NCBI GenBank assembly: GCA_034432595.1
Contig: DAOUBT010000015.1
Coordinates: 1 to 64,000 of the forward strand
From: DAOTZR01 sp034432595
Lineage (GTDB): Bacteria > Chloroflexota > Anaerolineae > B4-G1 > SLSP01
Direction: 5' to 3'
Length of the DNA: 64,000 bases
Part shown: positions 16,811 through 24,525 of the stretch, one piece after another
Layout of the letters: every line of letters starts with the position of its first letter
Position numbering within the stretch: the stretch's first letter is position 1
The notes under the pieces: model-generated
What the model was told of the DNA's origin: nothing
The model's input: the letters and a program-made list of their open reading frames with translations, nothing else
Database searches by the model: none
Program-made: the position numbers and the translations under genes

Positions 16811-18276
16811 CGGGCGAGACGCGACGGAAATTCGGCTTGCGGTTGAATCCGGTGATTGTGCGCGAACTGCGCGCGCAGATGCGCGGCCCGCGCGCTTTTC
16901 TCATCATCACCGCCTATTTGCTGGCGTTGAGTGGCCTGACGTATGGGATTTATCGCCTTACCTCTACGACGCTGGCGCAGAACTACGGCTACGCTTCTGC
17001 CGTGCAGAGCGCTATGATTGGTAAGCTGCTCTTCATTGTGCTGGCTTATCTTGACCTGCTGCTGATTTGTTTTGTCACACCGGCGCTGACCGCGGGGGCG
17101 TTGAGCGGCGAGCATGAGCGTGGAACGTATGATTTGCTGGTCGCGACCCCGCTTTCCGCCTCCGCCGTGTTCTGGGGTAAGTTCATCCCGTCCATGACGT
17201 ATGCTTTCCTCCTGGTGCTGGCTTCGATTCCCACCTTCAGCATCGCGTTTCTGTTCGGCGGCGTGACGATTAAGGACATGGTGCAGGTGATCGTCATCCT
17301 CACCCTTTCCGCGGTGATGTTGGGGGCTATGACATTGTGGCTTTCGAGCGCGGTGCGCCGTACCGGGCGCGCTACCGTGGTGGCTTACATCATGGTGGTG
17401 CTGCTCCTGTTTGGGACGATGTTCATCTGGGCATTGCAGGCCTTGCAGGCGAATCGTAACACCGGCTCACCTTACACCTTTACGCCTTACGTGCTTTATC
17501 TGAATCCGCTCAGTGCTTTAGGCTCGGCGATTTTGGGATTTGGCCTGGGGGACATGTATTACGGTTTCCCCTTCAGCCTGTTCACTTCGGCGGGGCCGTT
17601 CAACATGCAGTACGCGGTTGGGATGAAGCGCCCCTTGTGGCAATACACCATGGCGCTTTACGTGATGTTCACCCTGGTGTTCTACCTGCTGGCGACGCAG
17701 ACCATTAAACCCATCCGACGCTGGCGTTTTTCGCGGCGTGAGCTGGGACAGGTGGCGCTGGTGCTGATCGCCGTGGCGGGATTGGGTTACGTCACGTTCG
17801 GCACCACCTGGGCTTCGACGGGGGCGGCTCAAGGTGGGGTGCCGACGCTCACGCCTGTGCCTGTCTGGCGCGAGGAGCCGGTGGAGGTTGTACCGCCTCC
17901 CCTGCCGGTGGAAAATTCCGCCGATCCCGATGAGGCTCAGGCGGTTCTGGAATCGTTTTTGGCCGCCAAACTCTTTCCCGATCAGTCGGCGCTGTGTCGT
18001 TTTTCCATCTTTTTGGGTACGTATGCAGATACCCAGGTCGAATTAGAGGGCGCGATATTGTGCGCTTCTTTCTCGGTGAGCACGGATGGCGAGGTGAACA
18101 TCGAAGCCGAGGAACGGCACGAAGTGAAAGCCATGTTGCTGTGGGATGGCACGCAGTGGACACTGGCCGAATCCACGTTGGATGGGACCGATCCTGGGAG
18201 CTTGAATGTGGATTGGGACACGCTGCGGCGCGAGCTGGAGGAAAAGGCTAAGGCAACCTTCATCGCTTCTCCGTAA
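16807..18276 (+). CDS. ABC-2 type permease with soluble C-terminal tail
   Basis: 489 residues. About six to eight hydrophobic segments occupy residues 20-345 (LIITAYLLALSGLTYGIY, IVLAYLDLLLICFVTPAL, MVVLLLFGTMFIWALQAL and others), with the ABC-2 feature ALSGEHERGTYDLLVATPL near the cytoplasmic coupling loop. After TM segments at about 300-345 comes a Pro-rich linker and an extracytoplasmic domain (about 375-489) that looks like an NTF2-type fold. It is the membrane partner of the ATPase just upstream. Confidence 0.85.
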   Translation: MTGETRRKFGLRLNPVIVRELRAQMRGPRAFLIITAYLLALSGLTYGIYRLTSTTLAQNYGYASAVQSAMIGKLLFIVLAYLDLLLICFVTPALTAGALSGEHERGTYDLLVATPLSASAVFWGKFIPSMTYAFLLVLASIPTFSIAFLFGGVTIKDMVQVIVILTLSAVMLGAMTLWLSSAVRRTGRATVVAYIMVVLLLFGTMFIWALQALQANRNTGSPYTFTPYVLYLNPLSALGSAILGFGLGDMYYGFPFSLFTSAGPFNMQYAVGMKRPLWQYTMALYVMFTLVFYLLATQTIKPIRRWRFSRRELGQVALVLIAVAGLGYVTFGTTWASTGAAQGGVPTLTPVPVWREEPVEVVPPPLPVENSADPDEAQAVLESFLAAKLFPDQSALCRFSIFLGTYADTQVELEGAILCASFSVSTDGEVNIEAEERHEVKAMLLWDGTQWTLAESTLDGTDPGSLNVDWDTLRRELEEKAKATFIASP

Positions 18277-18625
18277 ACTGGCATCCATGGAACTCAAGCT
18301 TATCAAGCTTAAGAAAATGAGCGTCGTTTGGCGCTGAAAACATCGGGCAAAGAGGGCAGGTCAAGACGACTGCGAACCCCGCCGAAGCGGGGCGGGCGGC
18401 TTTCTCGACCAGACCGATCGGCATGATAGGGTGCACGGCGCTACCCTGTTGACTCTTGCTGGAGCAGGATAAGCGGTCCTGATCGCTTTCGTGTTTACAG
18501 TCGTGGCTGATGCAGGCCGGGCTTGAGCTTATCCTGACCCTGGCTCTGGAACTTTCCCCAGCGCGCGGGCGTCTTGAAAGCGCAGGCCACATCCGTGGCC
18601 CAGCGCGTGGTTAAAGAGGTGCGTG
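18277..18625. other. 349-base space without a recognised gene
   Basis: It separates the ABC permease from the coiled-coil protein. A GC-rich dyad CCCCGC/GCGGGG lies near 18375-18392, and AAGCTTATCAAGCTT gives a short direct repeat near 18297-18311. No promoter, coding sequence or palindrome of the dispersed family was recognised. Confidence 0.6.
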
Positions 18626-20302
18626 ATGACACAGATGAACGATTTTGTGCGGGCTTTACGTCCTTTTGGGCGGCGCTTGCGCTGGCGCGACGCGCAGGAG
18701 CGCTTCCTGGCTCAGGCCTGGATAGCGCTGCTGGTGGTGAGCGCGGTGCTCGTGGTGAGCCGGCTGACGCCGCTTCCCAACTACCGCCTGTGGGCCTGGC
18801 TGCCTGCCGCTACCTGGCTGATGGGGTTGCTGGCTTACAGCGCCGTGCGCGCTTTGCCCCCGCTCCACGTGGCGCGTCGTCTCGATGCGGAGCTGGGCTT
18901 GCGTGACCGCCTCGCCACCGCGTTGGATTTGCTGCGTCGTCCCGATGCGCCGCAACGTTTTGACCCCGACTTGTTGCAGCGGCAGCTCCACAGCGCGTGG
19001 GAAACGCTGCGCGCGCTGCATCCGCGCCTGGCCCTGCCTTTTAGCTGGCCGCGCCGCGCGTTGCTCGCCATCACGGTGCTGGCTGTGGCTGCTCTGGCGT
19101 TAACCGTGCTGCCCAATCCGCAGGATGCGGTCCTGCGCGAGCGCGCGGCCATCGCGCAAGCGGCGCAGCAACAGGCGGCTGAACTGGAGCGGCTGGCGCA
19201 GGAGCTGGAGAAAGAGACCACCCTCGACCCGGCTCAGCGCGAGGCCTTGCAACGTCAATTGCGCGAGATTGCCGAGCGCCTGCGCCGCAATCCCGGCGAC
19301 CGCGAGGAAGCGCTGGCTGATTTAGCGCGCCTGCAGGAGGAGTTGCGGCAGCGCCTCGATCCGCAGGCCGCGGCGCAGCGCAATGCCTTGCAGCAGTTGG
19401 CCCAGTCCCTGGCGAGCCTCAATCAGCAGGAAAATACTCCTGAGCTGGATGAGCTGGCCAAACTTCTCGATGAGGCGCTCAAAAATCTGGATAGCATGAC
19501 GCCGGAGGAACGTGAAGGGCTGGCACAGGCGCTGGAACAGGCCGCGGCGCAGCTCGCGGGCACCAATCCCGACCTGGCCTCAGCCTTGAGTCAACTGGCG
19601 CAGCAGGTGCGTTCCGGCGCCGTCAGCGCGGATGCCCAGCAGAACGCGAGCGAAGCGCTGCAAGAGGCGGCGGAATCTCTGGCCCTGCAGCAGGCTCTGG
19701 GTGAGGCGCTCAATACGGCTCAACAGGCCGCGCAGACGATGGCGCAGGCCGGACAAGGACAGCAGCAGGCCAGCGCGGGGCAGGGTCAACAGCCCGGTCA
19801 GGGGCAGCAACCCGGCCAGGGACAGCAACCCGGTCAGGGGCAGCAACCCGGCCAGGGTCAAGGTCAGGGCCAGGGGCAAGGTCAGGGCCAGGGGCAAGGT
19901 CAGGGCCAGGGTCAAGGTCAGGGACAGGGACAGCAGGCGGGCGGCGGTGGCGGCACGAGCGCGCGCACCCTGCCGCCGGCGGTGCGCACCGGACGCGCGG
20001 GCACGCCGGTCAATCCCAACCGCGATTATCAGACCGGCAATCTGGATTCGGTTTTTGCGCCCGTGCAGCAGGGACAGCCCGGCGACCCGGATTTCATCCC
20101 CGGACGCCAGACCGGGCAGGGACAGGACGTGACGCATCAGAATCAGACGCCGCTACCCGGCGCGCTGGGCGCAGCGCGCGTCCCTTACAGCGAGGTTTAC
20201 GCGAGCTACATCGCTGCGGCGGCCAATCAACTCAATCGTGAGTACGTCCCCGCGGGGCTGAAGGCGTACATTCAACAGTACTTCACGACGTTGGAGCCGT
20301 AG
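18626..20302 (+). CDS. Membrane-anchored coiled-coil protein with Gln/Gly-rich repeats
   Basis: 558 residues. Three hydrophobic segments lie in the first 170 residues (QAWIALLVVSAVLVVSRL, LWAWLPAATWLMGLLAYSAV, ALLAITVLAVAALALTVL). A long Ala/Gln/Glu/Leu-rich coiled coil (about 170-370) follows, then a disordered tract of PGQGQQ and GQ repeats (about 375-438), a Gly/Ser stretch, and a conserved-looking end with VPYSEVYASYIAAAANQLNREYVP. The layout resembles DUF4175-like proteins that accompany MoxR and VWA genes. ATG 18626 follows AGAGGTG; an in-frame GTG directly before it is less likely. It probably scaffolds the envelope system encoded by this block; that is inference. Confidence 0.72.
   Translation: MTQMNDFVRALRPFGRRLRWRDAQERFLAQAWIALLVVSAVLVVSRLTPLPNYRLWAWLPAATWLMGLLAYSAVRALPPLHVARRLDAELGLRDRLATALDLLRRPDAPQRFDPDLLQRQLHSAWETLRALHPRLALPFSWPRRALLAITVLAVAALALTVLPNPQDAVLRERAAIAQAAQQQAAELERLAQELEKETTLDPAQREALQRQLREIAERLRRNPGDREEALADLARLQEELRQRLDPQAAAQRNALQQLAQSLASLNQQENTPELDELAKLLDEALKNLDSMTPEEREGLAQALEQAAAQLAGTNPDLASALSQLAQQVRSGAVSADAQQNASEALQEAAESLALQQALGEALNTAQQAAQTMAQAGQGQQQASAGQGQQPGQGQQPGQGQQPGQGQQPGQGQGQGQGQGQGQGQGQGQGQGQGQGQQAGGGGGTSARTLPPAVRTGRAGTPVNPNRDYQTGNLDSVFAPVQQGQPGDPDFIPGRQTGQGQDVTHQNQTPLPGALGAARVPYSEVYASYIAAAANQLNREYVPAGLKAYIQQYFTTLEP
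19779..19936 (+). repeat. In-frame tandem repeat coding for PGQGQQ and GQ units
   Basis: From 19793 an 18-base unit (CCCGGTCAGGGGCAGCAA and variants) repeats about four times and then gives way to 18-base units such as CAGGGCCAGGGGCAAGGT. All copies stay in frame, so length changes by slippage would keep the protein open. Confidence 0.9.
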
Positions 20303-20305
20303 CGG

Positions 20306-20356
20306 GAGCAGAAAGCAGGATACTGGAAGCTGGATGCTGGAAATTGGAAGCTGGAT
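20306..20356 (+). repeat. Short degenerate tandem repeat (GAAGCTGGAT-like)
   Basis: Successive variants of GGAAGCTGGATACTGG occur right after the stop codon at 20302. Similar units, on the other strand, lie at 58552-58660, again next to a copy of the palindromic element. Confidence 0.6.
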
Positions 20357-20403
20357 ACTGTTCAACCTGTCCGGGTTACGGTACGCCATTCAAGTGGGAT
20401 AGG

Positions 20404-20498
20404 GGTGGGCGAAGGCCATGCCTTTGCCCACCTGCCGTGGGTTGAAATCATCGGATACCCTATCCGGGCTGGCGGTTAAAATCGCGCCAGAGACGATG
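20404..20498 (+). repeat. Dispersed composite repeat, copy C
   Basis: A palindrome (20404-20432) with arms GGTGGGCGAAGGC and GCCTTTGCCCACC, with one G-T wobble. Its tail (20439-20498) has TTGAAATCATCGGATACCC and GCGGTTAAAATCGCGCCAG like copy B, then AGAGACGATGGCCATCGCTG as in copy E. It sits in the 374-base space before the MoxR gene (20303-20676). A small hairpin GCCGGT/ACCGGC (20642-20655) also lies just before the MoxR ribosome binding site. Confidence 0.85.
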
Positions 20499-20676
20499 GC
20501 CATCGCTGCCCTGATGCTGGTGGTTGGCCGTTACGCTTAAACGTCATGAGTCTGACCGGAAAGGTCGGTTGCTCCGGTCTTTGCTGAAGCGCGGAGCAGG
20601 CGGCCCTGGCCGTCTGTAAAGCTTCTTCGTCATCATAACTTGCCGGTTCACCGGCGAGGAGCACAAGGGGGAATGT

Positions 20677-21660
20677 ATGCCAGATTTGACTGCCGAACGT
20701 TTTGCCGACTATGCGCACGCTATCGAGACCGAGGTGAGCAAGCTTATCGTCGGTCAGCGCGAGCTGATTCGTAACACGCTTATCACTTTGCTGGCGGGCG
20801 GGAACGCCCTGCTGGAGGGCGTGCCCGGCCTGGGTAAAACGATGCTCGTGCGCAGCATGGCGCGCGCCGTGAATTGTCAGTTCAGCCGCATTCAGTTCAC
20901 ACCCGACCTGATGCCCGCCGACATTGTCGGGACCAACATCATCGTTGAAGAGGGTGGGGAACGCCGCTTCCGCTTCGAGCCGGGGCCGATTTTCGCCAAT
21001 TTGATTCTGGCCGACGAAATCAACCGCGCCACGCCCAAGACCCAATCGGCCATGCTGGAGGCGATGCAGGAGCACAGCGTCACCGTCGCCAAACAGACGC
21101 GCCGCCTGCCGGAGCCGTTCTTCGTCCTGGCCACGCAGAACCCGCTCGAAATGGAAGGCACTTACCCGTTGCCCGAAGCGCAGCTCGACCGCTTCTTCTT
21201 CAAGCTCAACGTTGAGTATCCGTCCGTGGAGGAGTTGGTGGAGATTGCTGACCGCACCACGGGCGTGACGACGCCTGAACCTCAGTCGGTGGTGGACGGG
21301 GAAACGATTATCGCCATGCAGACCCTGGCGCGCGGCGTGCCCATTGCTCGCCACATCACCGAGGCGGCGGCGCGCCTGATCCGCGCCACGCAGCCTTACG
21401 ACGCCAGCGCCCCCGCCGTGGTCAAGCGCTACGTCAACTACGGCGCCAGTCCGCGCGGTATGCAGGCGCTGATTCTGGCGGGCAAGATTATCGCCCTGCT
21501 CGACGGACGCTATAACGTGGCTTTGGACGATCTGCGCGCGGCGGCTTTGCCCGCCTTGCGCCACCGCCTCATCCTCAACTTCGAGGCTCAGGCGGAGGGT
21601 ATCACCACCGATACGATTGTGCAAGAGCTGGTGGAAGCCGTTCTCGTGCCCGTGAAGTAA
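20677..21660 (+). CDS. MoxR-family AAA+ ATPase
   Basis: 327 residues. MoxR proteins act as chaperones that insert or activate VWA-domain proteins. Seen here: Walker A EGVPGLGKT (about 48-56), Walker B LILADEINRATPKTQ, sensor 1 in VLATQNPLEMEGTYPLPEAQLDRF, and a C-terminal lid (SPRGMQALILAGKI). It is directly followed by a DUF58 gene and two VWA genes, the standard MoxR-DUF58-VWA arrangement, so the VWA proteins are its likely clients. AAGGGGGAATGT precedes the ATG. Confidence 0.93.
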   Translation: MPDLTAERFADYAHAIETEVSKLIVGQRELIRNTLITLLAGGNALLEGVPGLGKTMLVRSMARAVNCQFSRIQFTPDLMPADIVGTNIIVEEGGERRFRFEPGPIFANLILADEINRATPKTQSAMLEAMQEHSVTVAKQTRRLPEPFFVLATQNPLEMEGTYPLPEAQLDRFFFKLNVEYPSVEELVEIADRTTGVTTPEPQSVVDGETIIAMQTLARGVPIARHITEAAARLIRATQPYDASAPAVVKRYVNYGASPRGMQALILAGKIIALLDGRYNVALDDLRAAALPALRHRLILNFEAQAEGITTDTIVQELVEAVLVPVK

Positions 21661-21663
21661 CCT

Positions 21664-22548
21664 ATGCCTGAATTATTGCTCGAACCCGCCTTCCTGGCTC
21701 AACTTGACCGCCTGACGCTGGTGAGCCGACGGCTGCGCGCCGGTCAGATGCAGGCCGAACGGCGCAGCCCCAATCGCGGCAGCAGCGTTGAATTTGCCGA
21801 TTTCCGCACCTACGCGCCCGGCGACGATTTCCGCATGATTGATTGGAACGCCTACGCGCGTCTGGAGAAGCTCTTCCTGAAGCTCTTCGTGGCGGAAGAA
21901 GACCTCACTATCCACATTTTGCTCGATGGTAGCCGCAGCATGGTGTGGGGCGAGCCGCAGAAGTGGCGCTACGCACAGCGGCTGGCTGCCGCTTTGGGCT
22001 ACATCGGCCTGGTGAGCATGGACCGCATCACCGGCGCGGCGTTGGGCTGCGCGGGCGAGGCGGTACAGCGTTTCCGTCCCGTGCGCGGCAAGAAACAGGC
22101 GCTATGGTGGTTTTCCTGGCTCGCTTCCCTCAACCCCGGCGCTGCCGTCCACCCGGAGGCGGAGCTGCGTGCCTACGCCGCACAGGCGCCCCGTTCGGGA
22201 CCGCTGCTCGTCATCAGCGACCTGTTAGGCCCCGGCTGGGAGCGCGGCCTGCGCACCCTGGCCGGACAGGGTTTTGAGCTTTCGATTTTGCACCTGCTCG
22301 CGCCGCAGGAGTTGCATCCCGCCCTGGAGGGGGACGTGCGGCTGGTGGATGTGGAAAGTCTCGACGGCGTAGAGATCACCGCCGATTTCGACTTGCTGCG
22401 CCGCTATCAGGAGCGCGTGCAGGCCTGGCGCGAGGGCTGGAGCCGCGAGGCCGCCGCCCTCGGCGCGCATTACGTGCCCATGGTGACCGATTCGGCGCTG
22501 GAGGAGCTGATGCTGGCTTACCTGCGCCGTTACGACGTGGTGAGGTGA
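21664..22548 (+). CDS. DUF58-domain protein
   Basis: 294 residues. The family signature GSSVEFADFRTYAPGDDFRMIDWNAYAR (given in part: FADFRTYAPGDDFRMIDW) is present, followed by a VWA-like region with LDGSRSM and LVISDLLG. DUF58 proteins lie next to moxR in most bacteria and may present the substrate to MoxR. It has no clear membrane segment, unlike many DUF58 proteins that carry two N-terminal helices. The gene begins 3 bases after the moxR stop codon and ends 3 bases before the next start. Confidence 0.9.
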   Translation: MPELLLEPAFLAQLDRLTLVSRRLRAGQMQAERRSPNRGSSVEFADFRTYAPGDDFRMIDWNAYARLEKLFLKLFVAEEDLTIHILLDGSRSMVWGEPQKWRYAQRLAAALGYIGLVSMDRITGAALGCAGEAVQRFRPVRGKKQALWWFSWLASLNPGAAVHPEAELRAYAAQAPRSGPLLVISDLLGPGWERGLRTLAGQGFELSILHLLAPQELHPALEGDVRLVDVESLDGVEITADFDLLRRYQERVQAWREGWSREAAALGAHYVPMVTDSALEELMLAYLRRYDVVR

Positions 22549-22551
22549 CGC

Positions 22552-24525
22552 ATGAATTTCTTGACGCCCGCAGCGTTTGCGCTCTCCGCTCTGCTGCCCG
22601 TTATCCTGGCGCTGTATTTTCTCAAACTGCGGCGGGAAGAAGTCACGATTTCCAGCACCTATCTCTGGCAGGAGCTGGTGCGCGACACGGCAGCCAATGC
22701 GCCGTGGCAGCGCCTGCGCGTGAGCTGGTTGCTCGTGCTGCAGTTGCTCTTCATCATCGCGCTGATGCTCGCTTTAGCGCGTCCCTTCACCTGGACGCGC
22801 GCCACCACCGGCAACGCGCTTATCCTCGTGTTCGATACGTCTGCCAGCATGGGCGCAACGGATGTGGCGCCCAATCGCCTGAGCGAAGCCGCGCGGCAGG
22901 CGCGCCGCCTCATCGAGGCCCTGCCCGCCGAAGCGCGCGTGACCGTCATCACGGCGGGGGAGACGGCGCAGGTCCTGCTGGCCGGCAGCACCGACCGTGG
23001 CGCGGCTTTCCGCGCGTTGAACACGCTCCAACCCGGCCCCGACGGCGCGGACATGGTGAGCGCGCTGGAGCTGGCAAGTGCCCTGGCGGCGGGGGAGGGC
23101 GATGCGGAAATCGTCATCCTCTCCGATGGCGGGGTGAGCCTGCCGGAGCGCGTGAGCACATCCGCCCCGCTGCGCTATCTTCCCGTTGGCCGCAGCGCAG
23201 AAAATCAGGCGATTGCTGCGCTGGCTTTGACGTTGGAAAACGCCGGTCAGAACGTCAATGCTTTTGTGCGCGTGAGCAATGAGGGCGCGGCCAATGTGAC
23301 GCGCCGCCTCACCCTCACCGCCTACACCGTCTGCCTCCCGCCCGCCTGTCAGGGGCAACTGGTAGCCGTGCGCGACCTGAACCTGCCCGCGGGTGAATCA
23401 CGTAGCCTCAATCTCAACGACCTGCCTCCAGAGACGCTGGCCGTGCAGGCGCGCCTGGAAGGGACTGACGACCTGGCGCTCGACGACGTGGCCTGGGCGG
23501 TGACGCCGGTCATTGCCGGCGCGCAGGTGCAGATTGTGGGACCGGGCAACCGCTTCCTGGAGGCGGCGCTGGGTCTCCTCCCCGGCGTGGACATGACGCG
23601 CATCACCTTAGACGAGTACGAACGCACCTGGAGCGCGGAGGCCATCACCCAAACCGAGGTGAGCGCCACCTGGCTGACCATTTTTGACGGTGTGCTGCCG
23701 CAACCGGGCCACTATCCGGCGGGCGCGCTGGCTTTCATCGCGCCGGTCCGTTCCACGGAGTTCTTCTCCGTGACCGGCGAGTTGACCCTGCCCACGCCCG
23801 TGCCCGCCAGTTCCGCGGAGCCGCTGCTGCGCTACGTGGACTTGAGCGACGTGGTCATCGCGCGCGCGGCGCGCATTCCCCTGCCCGCGTGGGGACGGCC
23901 CGTCATTGTCGCCGATAAGGCCGGCGATGGCGCGGCCCCGCTTCTCACCGTGGGCGAAATCGGCGGGCGGCGGCTGGCCGTCTTCGCCTTCGACCCGCGC
24001 GAGTCGGATTTGCCGTTGCGCGTCGCTTATCCGCTGTTGTGGGCGCACCTGGTGGAGTATTTAGCGCCGGGCAGCGGCAGTCTCCTGCCCGCGGCGCAGC
24101 CCGTGGGGCAGCCCCTGGAGATTCCCTTGCCCCCACAGGCACAGGCGCTGCGCGTCCTCACCCCGGCGGGCGAGCGCGTGCGCCTCACGGCGACCCCGGA
24201 GCAGGCGCGGGTCCTCTTCGACCAGACGCAAGATTTTGGCCTGTACGAGGTGCAGTGGGAGGATGAGAAGGGGGATGCGTACCTGTTGGGCCGCTTTGCG
24301 GTAACGCCCTACAGCGCGCAGGAAGCGGCGATTGCGCCCCGCGCCGAGCTGCCTCTGGGCGCGGGCGGCGGGCAGGCGGTGGTTTCCGAGCAGCCCGTCC
24401 CGCGCGAGTGGTGGCGTCCCGTGGCCTGGGCCGCGCTCGCCCTGCTGGTGGCGGAGTGGCTATTGCAGTATCGTGGCCATATCGCGTTGCTGTGGAGCGC
24501 GTTACAGGGGAGGGAGGCGCGATGA
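22552..24525 (+). CDS. BatA-type membrane protein with VWA domain
   Basis: 657 residues. The N-terminus MNFLTPAAFALSALLPVILAL..LKLRREE is the BatA (aerotolerance regulator) membrane signature, with a second segment LLVLQLLFIIALMLALARPF. Next is a VWA domain with a MIDAS DTSAS (about 94-98) and VILSDGG, then a long extracytoplasmic region with beta-rich and GATase-like parts, and a C-terminal helix (WWRPVAWAALALLVAEWLL). It is a probable client of MoxR. It overlaps the next gene by ATGA. Confidence 0.85.
   Translation: MNFLTPAAFALSALLPVILALYFLKLRREEVTISSTYLWQELVRDTAANAPWQRLRVSWLLVLQLLFIIALMLALARPFTWTRATTGNALILVFDTSASMGATDVAPNRLSEAARQARRLIEALPAEARVTVITAGETAQVLLAGSTDRGAAFRALNTLQPGPDGADMVSALELASALAAGEGDAEIVILSDGGVSLPERVSTSAPLRYLPVGRSAENQAIAALALTLENAGQNVNAFVRVSNEGAANVTRRLTLTAYTVCLPPACQGQLVAVRDLNLPAGESRSLNLNDLPPETLAVQARLEGTDDLALDDVAWAVTPVIAGAQVQIVGPGNRFLEAALGLLPGVDMTRITLDEYERTWSAEAITQTEVSATWLTIFDGVLPQPGHYPAGALAFIAPVRSTEFFSVTGELTLPTPVPASSAEPLLRYVDLSDVVIARAARIPLPAWGRPVIVADKAGDGAAPLLTVGEIGGRRLAVFAFDPRESDLPLRVAYPLLWAHLVEYLAPGSGSLLPAAQPVGQPLEIPLPPQAQALRVLTPAGERVRLTATPEQARVLFDQTQDFGLYEVQWEDEKGDAYLLGRFAVTPYSAQEAAIAPRAELPLGAGGGQAVVSEQPVPREWWRPVAWAALALLVAEWLLQYRGHIALLWSALQGREAR

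Noticed and set aside
20476..21624. Minus-strand open frame of 382 codons opposite the MoxR gene
   Set aside because: No family features; it mirrors the conserved MoxR reading frame.
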